The notes beneath the pieces are model-generated. The model did no database searches and was not told where the DNA came from. It was given only the letters and a program-made list of their open reading frames with translations. Position numbers and translations under genes: made by a program. DNA of 64,000 nucleotides from Albugo candida (lineage: Eukaryota > Oomycota > Peronosporomycetes > Albuginales > Albuginaceae). The DNA lies in the NCBI GenBank assembly GCA_905220665.1, contig CAJNAR010000009.1, positions 248,001 to 312,000 on the forward strand. The letters run 5' to 3'. Positions 24,179-37,900 of the stretch are shown here, one piece after another (the stretch's first letter is position 1; every line of letters starts with the position of its first letter).

Positions 24179-27100
24179 ATGATGTAGAAAATATATAATG
24201 CCCCACGTTTGTATGTTTGTATGAATCAGGTGATATTTTTTTGGCGCAGAAACAAGAATTATTTGTAGATGTGAATTGAGTATTCCAAGATTATAGTTTC
24301 TCACACGATATGTAAATAGTCGCACCAGTTTGTACAAACGTACTAGAGAATACCTGGCGATCAAGTCCTTTCCACACGTATACTGGCTTAGCCTAATTTC
24401 GACGCAACAGTGTATTTTCTGTGGTGCTGCAGAATATTGATATGACATGAATACTATGTCTCAGAAAAATCCACACATGTGCACTTTCCACTTCGGGCAT
24501 CCACAAGCCCTTTGCTGTAGTGTTGAGAATGCGGAAAAGTACAGTTGATCACTTGCGGACGTTTCGTGTGCAACTAGTGTGTTCGCCCATACATACGTAC
24601 TGACCCAAACATATCGCAACGCGTGGTGAGAAAGCTGGCAGTACAGATATCGTTGACGAAATATCGTTGGCGAAAGTATTCAATTTTCTCGATACATTCA
24701 GCATTCAATGATGTAGAATATTTATAATGCCCCACGTTTGTATGAATCAGGTGATATTTTTTGGCGCAGAAACAAGAAGTATTTGTAGATGTGCATTGAG
24801 TATTCAAGATTATACTCTCTCACGCGATATGTAAATAGTCGCACCAGTTTGTACAAACGTACTTGAGAATACCTGGCGATCAAGTCCTTTCCACACGTAT
24901 ACTGGCTTAGCCTAATTTCGACGCAACAGTGTATTTTCTGTGGTGCTGCAGAATATTGGTATGACATGAATACTATGTCTCAGAAAAATCCACACATGTG
25001 CACTTCCCACTTCAAGCATCCACAAGCCCTTTGCTGTAGTGTTGAGAATGCGGAAAAGTACAGTTGATCACTTGCGGACGTTTCGTGTGCAACTAGTGTG
25101 TTCGGCCATACATACGTACTGACCCAAACATATCGCAACGCGTGGTGAGAAAGGTGGCAGTATAGATATCGTTGACGAAAGTATTCAATTTTCTCGATAC
25201 ATTCAGCATTCAATGATGTAGAATATTTATAATGCCCCACGTTTGTATGAATCAGGTGATATTTTTTTGGCGCAGAAACAAGAAGTATTTGTAGATGTGC
25301 ATTGAGTATTCAAGATTATACTCTCTCACGCGATATGTAAATAGTCGCACCAGTTTGTACAAACGTACTTGAGAATACCTGGTGATCAAGTCCTTTCCAC
25401 ACGTATACTGGCTTAGCCTAATTTCGACGCAACAGTGTATTTTCTGTGGTGCTGCAGAATATTGGTATGACATGAATACTATGTCTCAGAAAAATCCACA
25501 CATGTGCACTTCCCACTTCAAGCATCCACAAGCCCTTTGCTGTAGTGTTGAGAATGCGGAAAAGTACAGTTGATCACTTGCGGACGTTTCGTGTGCAACT
25601 AGTGTGTTCGGCCATACATACGTACTGACTGAAACATATCGCAACGCGTGGTGAGAAAGCTGGCAGTACAGATATCGTTGAGGAAATATCGTTGACGAAA
25701 GTATTCAATTTTCTCGATACATTCAGCATTCAATGATGTAGAATATTTATAATGCCCCACGTTTGTATGAATCAGGTGATATTTTTTGGCGCAGAAACAA
25801 GAAGTATTTGTAGATGTGCATTGAGTATTCAAGATTATACTCTCTCACGCGATATGTAAATAGTCGCACCAGTTTGTACAAACGTACTTGAGAATACCTG
25901 GTGATCAAGTCCTTTCCACACGTATACTGGCTTAGCCTAATTTCGACGCAACAGTGTATTTTCTGTGGTGCTGCAGAATATTGGTATGACATGAATACTA
26001 TGTCTCAGAAAAATCCACACATGTGCACTTCCCACTTCAAGCATCCACAAGCCCTTTGCTGTAGTGTTGAGAATGCGGAAAAGTACAGTTGATCACTTGC
26101 GGACGTTTCGTGTGCAACTAGTGTGTTCGGCCATACATACGTACTGACTGAAACATATCGCAGCGCGTGGTGAGAAAGCTGGCAGTACAGATATCGTTGA
26201 CGAAATATCGTTGACGAAAGTAGTCAATTTTCTCGATACATTCAGCATTCAATGATGTAGAATATTTATAATGCCCCGCGTTTGTATGAATCAGTTGATA
26301 TTTTTTGGCGCAGAAAGAAGAAGAATTTGTAGATGTGAATTGAGTATTCCAGGATTATACTCTCTCACGCGATATGTAAATAGTCGCACCAGTTTGTACA
26401 AACGTACTTGAGAATACCTGGCGATCAAGTCCTTTCCACACGTATACTGGCTTAGCCTAATTTCGACGCAACAGTGTATTTTCTGTGGTGCTGCAGAATA
26501 TTGGTATGACATGAATACTCTGTCTCAGAAAAATCCACACATGTGCACTTTCCACTTCGGGCATCCACAAGCCCTTTGCTGTAGTGTTGAGAATGCGGAA
26601 AAGTACAGTTGATCACTTGCGGACAATTCGTGTGCAACTAGTGTGTTCCGCCATACATACGTACTGACCCAAACATATCGCAACGCGTGGTGAGAAAGGT
26701 GGCAGTACAGATATCGTTGACGAAAGTATTCAATTTTCTCGATACATTCAGCATTCAATGATGTAGAATATTTATAATGCCCCACGTTTGTATGAATCAG
26801 GTGATATTTTTTTTGGCGCAGAAACAAGAAGTATTTGTAGATGTGAATTGAGTATTCCAAGATTATAGTTTCTCACACGATATGTAAATAGTCGCACCAG
26901 TTTGTACAAACGTACTTGAGAATACCTGGTGATCAAGTCCTTTCCACACGTATACTGGCTTAGCCTAATTTCGACGCAACAGTGTATTTTCTGTGGTGCT
27001 GCAGAATATTGGTATGACATGAATACTCTGTCTCAGAAAAATCCACACATGTGCACTTTCCACTTCGGGCATCCACAAGCCCTTTGCTGTAGTGTTGAGA

Positions 27101-29289
27101 ATGCGGAAAAGTACAGTTGATGACTTGCGGACGTTTCGTGTGCAACTAGTGTGTTCGCCCATACATACGTACTGACCCAAACATATCGCAACGCATGGTG
27201 AGAAAGGTGGCAGTACAGATATCGCTGACGAAAATATTCAATTTTTTCGATACATTCAGTATTCAATGATGTAGAATATTTATAATGCCCCGCGTTTGTA
27301 TGAATCAGGTGATATTTTTTGGCGCAGAAAGAAGAAGAATTTGTAGATGTGAATGAGTATTCCAGGATTATACTCTCTCACGCGATATGTAAATAGTCGC
27401 ACCAGTTTGTACAAACGTACTTGAGAATACCTGGTGATCAAGTCATTTCCACACGTATACTGGCTTAGCCTAATTTCGACGCAACAGTGTATTTTCTGTG
27501 GTGCTGCAGAATATTGATATGACATGAATACTCTGTCTCAGAAAAATCCACACATGTGCACTTTCCACTTCGGGCATCCACAAGCCCTTTGCTGTAGTGT
27601 TGAGAATGCGGAAAAGTACAGTTGATCACTTGCGGACGTTTCGTGTGCAACTAGTGTGTTCGGCCATACATACGTACTGACCCAAACATATCGCAACGCG
27701 TGGTGAGAAAGCTGGCAGTACAGATATCGTTGACGAAATACCGTTGGCGAAAGTATTCAATTTTCTCGATACATTCAGCATTCAATGATGTAGAATATTT
27801 ATAATGCCCCACGTTTGTATGAATCAGGTGATATTTTTTTTGGCGCAGAAACAAGAAGTATTTGTAGATGTGAATTGAGTATTCCAAGATTATAATTTCT
27901 CACACGATATGTAAATAGTCGCACCAGTTTGTACAAACGTACTTGAGAATACCTGGTGATCAAGTCCTTTCCACACGTATACTGGCTTAGCCTAATTTCG
28001 ACGCAACAGTGTATTTTCTGTGGTGCTGCAGAATATTGGTATGACATGAATACTCTGTCTCAGAAAAATCCACACATGTGCACTTTCCACTTCGGGCATC
28101 CACAAGCCCTTTGCTGTAGTGTTGAGAATGCGGAAAAGTACAGTTGATCACTTGCGGACGTTTCGTGTGCAACTAGTGTGTTCGGCCATACATACGTACT
28201 GACCCAAACATATCGCAACGCGTGGTGAGAAAGGTGGCAGTACAGATATCGCTGACGAAAATATTCAATTTTCTCGATACATTCAGCATTCAATGATGTA
28301 GAATATTTATAATGCCCCGCGTTTGTATGAATCAGGTGATATTTTTTTTGGCGCAGAAACAAGAAGTATTTGTAGATGTGAATTGAGTATTCCAAGATTA
28401 TACTCTCTCACACGATATGTAAATAGTCGCACCAGTTTGTACAAACGTACTTGAGAATACCTGGTGATCAAGTCCTTTCCACACGTATACTGGCTTAGCC
28501 TAATTTCGACGCAACAGTGTATTTTCTGTGGTGCTGCAGAATATTGGTATGACATGAATACTCTGTCTCAGAAAAATCCACACATGTGCACTTTCCACTT
28601 CGGGCATCCACAAGCCCTTTGCTGTAGTGTTGAGAATGCGGAAAAGTACAGTTGATCACTTGCGGACGTTTCGTGTGCAACTAGTGTGTTCGGCCATACA
28701 TACGTACTGACCCAAACATATCGCAACGCGTGGTGAGAAAGGTGGCAGTACAGATATCGCTGACGAAAATATTCAATTTTCTCGATACATTCAGCATTCA
28801 ATGATGTAGAATATTTATAATGCCCCGCGTTTGTATGAATCAGGTGATATTTTTTTTGGCGCAGAAACAAGAAGTATTTGTAGATGTGAATTGAGTATTC
28901 CAAGATTATGCTCTCTCACGCAATATGTAAATAGTCGCACCAGTTTGTACAAACGTACTTGAGAATACCTGGTGATCAAGTCCTTTCCAGACGTATACTG
29001 GCTTAGCCTAATTTCGACGCAACAGTGTATTTTCTGTGGTGCTGCAGAATATTGGTATGACATGAATACTCTGTCTCAGAAAAATCCACACATGTGCACT
29101 TCCCACTTCAAGCATCCACAAACTCTATGCTGTAGCGTTGAGAATGCGGAAAAGTACAGTTGATCACTTGCGGACGTTTCGTGTGCAACTAGTGTGTTCG
29201 GCCATACATACGTACTGACCCAAACATATCGCAACGCGTGGTGAGAAAGGTGGCAGTACAGATATCGTTGAGGAAATATCGTTGACGAA

Positions 29290-32200
29290 AGTATTCAATT
29301 TTCTCGATACATTCAGTATTCAATGATGTAGAACATTTATAATGCCCCGCGTTTGTATGAATCAGGTGATATTTTTTGGCGCAGAAAGAAGAAGAATTTG
29401 TAGATGTGAATTGAGTATTCCAAGATTATAGTTTCTCACACGATATGTATATAGTCGCACCAGTTTGTACAAACGTACTTGAGAATACCTGGTGATCAAG
29501 TCCTTTCCACACGTATACTGGCTTAGCCTAATTTCGACGCAACAGTGTATTTTCTGTGGTGCTGCAGAATATTGGTATGACATGAATACTCTGTCTCAGA
29601 AAAATCAACACATGTGCACTTCCCACTTCAAGCATCCACAAGCCCTTTGCTGTAGTGTTGAGAATGCGGAAAAGTACAGTTGATCACTTGCGGACAATTC
29701 GTGTGCAACTAGTGTGTTCGCCCATACATACGTACTGACCCAAACATATCGCAACGCATGGTGAGAAAGGTGGCAGTACAGATATCGCTGACGAAAATAT
29801 TCAATTTTCTCGATACATTTAGCATTCAATGATGTAGAATATTTATAATGCCCCGCGTTTGTATGAATCAGTTGATATTTTTTGGCACAGAAAGAAGAAG
29901 AATTTGTAGATGTGAATTGAGTATTCCAGGATTATACTCTCTCACGCGATATGTAAATAGTCGCACCAGTTTGTACAAACGTACTTGAGAATACCTGGTG
30001 ATCAAGTCCTTTCCACACGTATACTGGCTTAGCCTAATTTCGACGCAGCAGTATATTTTCTGTGGTGCTGCAGAATATTGGTATGACATGAATACTCTGT
30101 CTCAGAAAAATCAACACATGTGCACTTCCCACTTCAAGCATCCACAAGCTCTATGCTGTAGCGTTGAGAATGCGGAAAAGTACAGTTGATCACTTGCGCA
30201 CGTTGCGTGTGCAACTTGTGTGCTCGGCCATACATACGTACTGACCCAAACATATCGCAACGCGTGGTGAGAAAGCTGGCAGTACAGATATCGTTGACGA
30301 AATATCGTTGGCGAAAGTATTCAATTTTCTCGATACATTCAGCATTCAATGATGTAGAATATTTATAATGCCCCACGTTTGTATGAATCAGGTGATATTT
30401 TTTTTGGCGCAGAAACAAGAAGTATTTGTAGATGTGAATTGAGTATTCCAAGATTATAGTTTCTCACACGATATGTAAATAGTCGCACCAGTTTGTACAA
30501 ACGTACTTGAGAATACCTGGTGATCAAGTCCTTTCCACACGTATACTGACTTAGCCTAATTTCGACGCAACAGTGTATTTTCTGTGGTGCTGCAGAATAT
30601 TGGTATGACATGAATACTCTGTCTCAGAAAAATCCACACATGTGCACTTCCCACTTCAAGCATCCACAAACTCTATGCTGTAGCGTTGAGAATGCGGAAA
30701 AGTACAGTTGATCACTTGCGGACGTTTCGTGTGCAACTAGTGTGTTCGGCCATACATACGTACTGACCCAAACATATCGCAACGCATGGTGAGAAAGGTG
30801 GCAGTACAGATATCGCTGACGAAAATATTCAATTTTCTCGATACATTTAGCATTCAATGATGTAGAATATTTATAATGCCCCGCGTTTGTATGAATCAGT
30901 TGATATTTTTTGGCGCAGAAAGAAGAAGAATTTGTAGATGTGAATTGAGTATTCCAGGATTATACTCTCTCACGCGATATGTAAATAGTCGCACCAGTTT
31001 GTACAAACGTACTTGAGAATACCTGGTGATCAAGTCCTTTCCACACGTATACTGGCTTAGCCTAATTTCGACGCAGCAGTATATTTTCTGTGGTGCTGCA
31101 GAATATTGGTATGACATGAATACTCTGTCTCAGAAAAATCCACACATGTGCACTTTCCACTTCGGGCATCCACAAGCCCTTTGCTGTAGTGTTGAGAATG
31201 CGGAAAAGTACAGTTGATCACTTGCGGACGTTTCGTGTGCAACTAGTGTGTTCGGCCATACATACGTACTGACCCAAACATATCGCAACGCGTGGTGAGA
31301 AAGGTGGCAGTACAGATATCGTTGAGGAAATATCGTTGACGAAAGTATTCAATTTTCTCGATACATTCAGTATTCAATGATGTAGAACATTTATAATGCC
31401 CCGCGTTTGTATGAATCAGGTGATATTTTTTGGCGCAGAAAGAAGAAGAATTTGTAGATGTGAATTGAGTATTCCAAGATTATAGTTTCTCACACGATAT
31501 GTAAATAGTCGCACCAGTTTGTACAAACGTACTTGAGAATACCTGGTGATCAAGTCCTTTCCACACGTATACTGGCTTAGCCTAATTTCGACGCAACAGT
31601 GTATTTTCTGTGGTGCTGCAGAATATTGGTATGACATGAATACTCTGTCTCAGAAAAATCAACACATGTGCACTTCCCACTTCAAGCATCCACAAGCCCT
31701 TTGCTGTAGTGTTGAGAATGCGGAAAAGTACAGTTGATCACTTCCGGACGTTTCGTGTGCAACTAGTGTGTTCGCCCATACATACGTACTGACCCAAACA
31801 TATCGCAACGCATGGTGAGAAAGGTGGCAGTACAGATATCGCTGACGAAAATATTCAATTTTCTCGATACATTTAGCATTCAATGATGTAGAATATTTAT
31901 AATGCCCCGCGTTTGTATGAATCAGTTGATATTTTTTGGCGCAGAAAGAAGAAGAATTTGTAGATATGAATTGAGTATTCCAGGATTATACTCTCTCACG
32001 CGATATGTAAATAGTCGCACCAGTTTGTACAAACGTACTTGAGAATACCTGGTGATCAAGTCCTTTCCACACGTATACTGGCTTAGCCTAATTTCGACGC
32101 AACAGTGTATTTTCTGTGGTGCTGCAGAATATTGGTATGACATGAATACTCTGTCTCAGAAAAATCAACACATGTGCACTTCCCACTTCAAGCATCCACA

Positions 32201-33270
32201 AGCCCTTTGCTGTAGTGTTGAGAATGCGGAAAAGTACAGTTGATCACTTGCGGACGTTTCGTGTGCAACTAGTGTGTTCGGCCATACATACGTACTGACC
32301 CAAACATATCGCAACGCGTGGTGAGAAAGGTGGCAGTACAGATATCGTTGAGGAAATATCGTTGACGAAAGTATTCAATTTTCTCGATACATTCAGTATT
32401 CAATGATGTAGAACATTTATAATGCCCCGCGTTTGTATGAATCAGGTGATATTTTTTGGCGCAGAAAGAAGAAGAATTTGTAGATGTGAATTGAGTATTC
32501 CAAGATTATAGTTTCTCACACGATATGTAAATAGTCGCACCAGTTTGTACAAACGTACTTGAGAATACCTGGTGATCAAGTCCTTTCCACACGTATACTG
32601 GCTTAGCCTAATTTCGACGCAACAGTGTATTTTCTGTGGTGCTGCAGAATATTGGTATGACATGAATACTCTGTCTCAGAAAAATCAACACATGTGCACT
32701 TCCCACTTCAAGCATCCACAAGCCCTTTGCTGTAGTGTTGAGAATGCGGAAAAGTACAGTTGATCACTTCCGGACGTTTCGTGTGCAACTAGTGTGTTCG
32801 CCCATACATACGTACTGACCCAAACATATCGCAACGCATGGTGAGAAAGGTGGCAGTACAGATATCGCTGACGAAAATATTCAATTTTCTCGATACATTT
32901 AGCATTCAATGATGTAGAATATTTATAATGCCCCGCGTTTGTATGAATCAGTTGATATTTTTTGGCGCAGAAAGAAGAAGAATTTGTAGATGTGAATTGA
33001 GTATTCCAGGATTATACTCTCTCACGCGATATGTAAATAGTCGCACCAGTTTGTACAAACGTACTTGAGAATACCTGGTGATCAAGTCCTTTCCACACGT
33101 ATACTGGCTTAGCCTAATTTCGACGCAACAGTGTATTTTCTGTGGTGCTGCAGAATATTGGTATGACATGAATACTCTGTCTCAGAAAAATCAACACATG
33201 TGCACTTCCCACTTCGGGCATCCACAAGCTCTATGCTGTAGTGTTGAGAATGCGGAAAAGTACAGTTGAT
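29290..33270. repeat. Dimeric higher-order repeats (period about 1,026 bp)
   Basis: Two alternating monomer types are seen: one with TATAGTTTCTCACACG and CAGGTGATA, one with the variants TATACTCTCTCACGCG and CAGTTGATA. The pair repeats at 31,416 and 32,442 (offset 1,026), and the same types occur at 29,362-30,089 (offset 2,054 from 31,416). Blocks 31,416-32,143 and 32,442-33,169 differ by only about one base in what I compared. The unit is a 520+506 bp dimer, distinct from the nine-unit repeat in the middle of the array. Confidence 0.8.
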
Positions 33271-33479
33271 CACTTGCGGACGTTTCGTGTGCAACTAGTG
33301 TGTTCGGCCATACATACGTACTGACCCAAACATATCGCAACGCGTGGTGAGAAAGGTGGCAGTACAGATATCGTTGAGGAAATATCGTTGACGAAAGTAT
33401 TCAATTTTCTCGATACATTCAGTATTCAATGATGTAGAACATTTATAATGCCCCGCGTTTGTATGAATCAGGTGATATT

Positions 33480-34930
33480 TTTTGGCGCAGAAACAAGAAG
33501 AATGTGTAGATGTGAATTGAGTATTCCAAGATTGTAGTCTCTCACGCGATATGTAAATAGTCGCACCAGTTTGTACAAACGTACTTAAGAGTACCTGGTG
33601 ATCAAGTCCTTTCCACACGTTTACGAGCTTAGCCTACTTCGACGCAACAGTGTTTTTTCTGTGATGCTCCAGCATATTGTTTTTCACATCAATACTCTGT
33701 CTCAATGAAATCCACACATGTGCACTTTCCACTTCAAGCATCCACAAGCCTTATGCTGTAGCGTTGAAAATGCGGAAAAGTACAGTTGATCACTTGCGGA
33801 CGTTTCGTGTGCAACTAGTGTGTTCGGCCATACATACGTACTGACCCAAACATATCGCAACGCGTGGTGAGAAAGGTGGCAGTACAGATATCGTTGACGA
33901 AAATATTCAATTTTTTTGATAAATTCAGTATTCAATGATGTAGAACATTTATAATACCCCACGTTTGTATGAATCAGGTGATATTTTTTTGGCGCAGAAA
34001 CAAGAAGAATTTGTAGATGTGAATTGAGTATTCCAAGATTATACTCTCTCACGCGATATGTAAATAGTCGCACCAGTTTGTACAAACGTACTTAAGAGTA
34101 CCTGGTGATCAAGTCCTTTCCACACGTTTACGAGCTTAGCCTACTTCGACGCAACAGTGTTTTTTCTGTGATGCTCCAGCATATTGTTTTTCACATCAAT
34201 ACTCTGTCTCAATGAAATCCACACATGTGCACTTTCCACTTCAAGCATCCACAAGCCTTATGCTGTAGCGTTGAAAATGCGGAAAAGTACAGTTGATCAC
34301 TTGCGGACGTTTCGTGTGCAACTACTGTGTTCGGCCATACATACGTACTGACTGAAACATATCGCAACGCGTGGTGAGAAAGGTGGCAGTACAGATATCG
34401 TTGACGATATATCGTTGACGAAAGTATTCAATTTTCTCGATAAATTCAGCATTCAATGATGTAGAATATTTATAATGCCCCACGTTTGTATGAATCAGGT
34501 GATATTTTTTGGCGCAGAAACAAGAAGAATGTGTAGATGTGAATTGAGTATTCCAAGATTGTAGTCTCTCACGCGATATGTAAATAGTCGCACCAGTTTG
34601 TACAAACGTACTTGAGCATACTTGGTGATCAAGTCCTTTTAACACGTTTACTGGCTAAGCCTAATTCGACGCGACAGTGTATTTTCTGTGGTGCTGCAGA
34701 ATATTGTGTTTCACATGAATACTCTGTCTCAAAAAAAACCGCACATGTGCACTTTTCACTTCGGGCATCCACAAGCCCTTTGCTGTCGTGTTAAGAATGC
34801 GGAAAAGTACAGTTGATCACTTGCGCACGTTTCGTGTGTAAGTAGTCCGATTGTCCATTCACACTGTCTAACTTGAACATCTTACGGTACACTACACTTA
34901 TAATCATGAACAGATGAGCGAGGTGGCCAA
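33480..34930. repeat. Degenerate right edge of the array
   Basis: The last three units carry many private changes: CACGTTTACGAGC for the usual CACGTATACTGGC, CTCCAGCATATTGTTTTTCAC, CTCAATGAAATCC, CTTATGCTGTAG. The final unit fades out after GCGCACGTTTCGTGTG (about 34,835), with a weak trace to about 34,930. Several variants (CGTTTAC, CAGCATA) are shared with the left-edge units at 7,500-8,100 and not with the centre. Confidence 0.8.
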
Positions 34931-37900
34931 TTTTTGAAGTTAATAAATATTGTAGGGTCCCTCTATATGTGTGGATGAGACCCATACTGAAAGAAGCGTT
35001 GCCACTGAATCCGAGTGTTTGATCTTCGGTGCCCTATATTCCAAAATGTCACGTCCTAACTAACGACACGAAGAATGGTAGACTAGGGCCAAACTGGCTG
35101 TGGAAAGCAAGCGTCGAAAGATGGAGAAACATGCTTTGGTCGTGTCTGGTAGCTCTCATGACACCAGTTGTAGCACAGAAAACAAAACCAATATTTTAGC
35201 TTTTGGCCGCTGAAGAACAAGAAGCTGAATTCATTTCATAGAACATACAAAGGACGTTTCTGTCGGATTAAAAGCTTTGAAACCAGACGCGGTGTGGAAT
35301 AGACCTTTCTGCTCTGTTTGTAACTTGGCACGCACCGTAAGACGTAAGACCACCACAAACAGACGCGCTGATACTATTGATGGCCTTTGACTAACTACTG
35401 GCCGCCCTGGTGAATTGAACGCAACCCGCACAAACAACGAAGACTGGAACTGTTTGAAGTTTTCCATTATACAGTGAAGAGACAGAAGAGTCTTCGTGAC
35501 CATAAAGAGAGCTGGACACTGCCATTGAGCTGCTGCTGGCGGGGCAACCAGATCTTCCAGTATCCGCAAGCAGAAGAGGTTCGTAGGGTTGCTGTTTTCG
35601 ATTTCTTGAGTCGTCTCAAAAGTACTCCTCGAAGCAAGTAAGCTAATCGGTGGGGGTGACGGCAAAGTAGCACGGCACACACGTTGTTTCCCCGCTTGAT
35701 CACAATGTCCCTACAGGATGTCAAAGTGCTTTGTCTCGCCAAATACATTGACAGACCACATAAATATAAAGATTCTCACCGGTGTTGGGTATGCACCATC
35801 ATCCACAATTTCAGGTAGTACCACGCTGGGCCATATTCCTTAGCAACGTCGTTCCGTAAAGTTCAAAAACACATCTATATGGATGGGCATGAGATACAAT
35901 ATGAACTTGGTTCTCGTCAAATTTTCTTGAAACAAATGCGTACGTTATGTTAACGTTTGTCAGCATTTAAAAGCTTCGATGGAAACTATGAGAATACTCG
36001 CGTTTCGTTGCGGGGGTTGGCCTGCGCCCTTTGATTTAAGTGAGAAATGAAGGGATCACCTTTGCCTTCCATGACGGCTTGAACTTCTTAGGCTGCCGAC
36101 TGATGAGTCGCCTTTGTGCAAGAAAAGAGCAAGGACACTCCGCTTATGTCAGCGACTTCCTTAGCGATGTGGGAGGTCGCTTAGCGCTAAAAGATTACAA
36201 ATACGTGCATCTTCCCAGCATTCTTGATGCACTTTTGCGATTATGCGTCCAAGAATTCAACATGATGGTTGGTGAGAGGGTGAAGACTCGCTGAAGTAGG
36301 TGAGGAGGCGGCACTTCTCATTGCTGAAGCTCAGCTTTTCTAAAAGCAAGGAGATTATAACAATGCAAATTGGCAATGCGCCTTTGGCGTCTGACGCCAT
36401 TCGCGCGAACCTGATAAATTAGGGGCTTGGTGGAACATGCTCGCGTATAGAAGCACCACCTCGGGAGAGAAAATCTTCAGAGCATAATTCTTCCAAAAGA
36501 AGACCCAAACCTTGCTTATCGCGAACAACCGAAGGTCATCAAAATTGTTCTGCAGGAACGAGGACTGTGGCGGGCAGGTTTCAGGCTGAGCTGCAATAGC
36601 TCTGCCATCTTTTTCCTGATATTCGAAATCTGTGATAAGTGTGACCAGTGTCTCATTTACCTGTATAGAGCCAAAACCTCCCCACACACAGCCTCTTCTC
36701 TGTAACCGAAGATACCCATGAACTGGATAGATGAGTCAACATATTCCTCATTTTGCATTCCATATCTTCAACGTCGAAATTATCATCGAATGTTCACATC
36801 GAAGGTGATGGTTCCGAATCACGCAACAAGAGCTGAATTTTCGAGTGGTCTTTGCAAAACCCGCTTTTTTTTAATTGCGTTGTTGTGACACAATTCTGAG
36901 TTCGCAATTTTCACTTATTATCATTACAGAGCCGATGGATTTTGATCGCGGAAAAACTCTGGAATCAATGTCAATTTTTGTACGGGATCCATTAGGAGCG
37001 TTTCGTCTAGACGGTAACCTACTGTAAGCACATTCGGGGATCAAATGGACGGACCGTTTTTCGCAATTAAACAAATCCAGTTCGTGCTGCATCGAAGAAG
37101 GAAGCTATGGAATGTCCAAAGACTAACAGTCCAACTCAATCTGTACATCGCATTTGATTGAGATAAATATATATGCTCATCACTCACATAGTGACATTCA
37201 TGGCAGGTTGCAGGATTTATTTACGAGAAAGAAGATACAGCGAATATAAACGACAGCGTCAATTCATACTTTTCTTTGAACAACACACACAACGACATCA
37301 ACGCGGCTGCGATCAGCACGAATGAATTCATGGTTACCAGCTCTTTTGTTTGTTTGAATGGCACTTGACTGAATATGGCTGGGTGACGTTGCATTGATAA
37401 CCTTTGTCACACTAGCAGTACTCTTTCTTTTGCATCCGGGTTCCAGATTATGTGCAATTTTATGAAGAAGTATCATAGTTCCATGGCGAGTTATTCGGTC
37501 GATCGCAAGATGAGAACGCTTTATCGAGAAGATGGAGGACTACCTTGAGTTACATTCACGTCACACTTGTCGTATGTTGTTTGGGATCTGACTGGGCTAG
37601 CAATATTGTGCGTATGACACTATGAGCGATGCATGAACATCATGTCCCTTAGGTAGGATTGCATACAAAATTCTTAAGTTAATTATTGATACCATGAAGG
37701 CTAGCAGTTTGACGCAAATATTATGAAGTGGAACTGTCACGGCAAGGCAAAATGTGCTCCGGACATAAGCTACGACAGTGAAGCTGATTGCAGACTTTAT
37801 GCACTACTAGATGCTTTTTAAATGCGCTAGACACGAAAGCTCTATATTTGAGAAGTACATTCATTATATTAAAGACCGGAAGATCTAATCTGCTGCAAAT

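Larger units (their letters stand above)
7350..34930. repeat. 27.5-kb satellite array, about 54 monomers of about 512 bp
   Basis: A single motif set recurs head to tail without interruption. Using ATGAATACT as anchor, units fall near 7,594, 8,097, 8,598, 9,104, 9,610, 10,132, 10,638, 11,144, 11,619 and so on to 34,192 and 34,718, about 54 in all, with spacings mostly of 506 or 520-522 bp (mean about 512). Constant landmarks are GTTTGTACAAACGTACTTGA, TGGCTTAGCCTAATTTCGAC, CACACATGTGCAC, GAGAATGCGGAAAAG, CAACTAGTGTGTTCGGCC, ATCGTTGACGAAA and TTTGTATGAATCAGGTGATA. The period is not a multiple of three and length changes do not keep frame, so the many 60-160 codon open frames inside it are not credible genes. 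No inserted transposon was seen. Function is unknown; centromeric, heterochromatic or simply unequal-crossover satellite are all possible. Confidence 0.97.

Noticed and set aside
7532..34645. Dozens of 60-164 codon open frames in the satellite (such as MSYQYSAAPQ.. and MIKSFPHVYW.. types) as a gene family or toxin/effector array
   Set aside because: They arise on both strands from the same repeat, overlap each other, have no ordered start context, and monomer length (506 or 520 bp) breaks frame from unit to unit. The longest ones only appear where indels happen to keep a frame open.
7350..34930. CRISPR array or bacterial repeat system
   Set aside because: The units are about 512 bp, contiguous with no unique spacers, and the flanking genes with introns are eukaryotic.
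7350..34930. rDNA, 5S or tRNA tandem cluster, or a classical CENP-B box in the monomer
   Set aside because: I see no rRNA-like or tRNA A/B-box sequence, and the TTCG-containing stretches do not fit the CENP-B box pattern on either strand.
35231..35680. 149-codon minus-strand frame
   Set aside because: It begins with GTG, has no recognisable motif, and lies in DNA full of broken frames.
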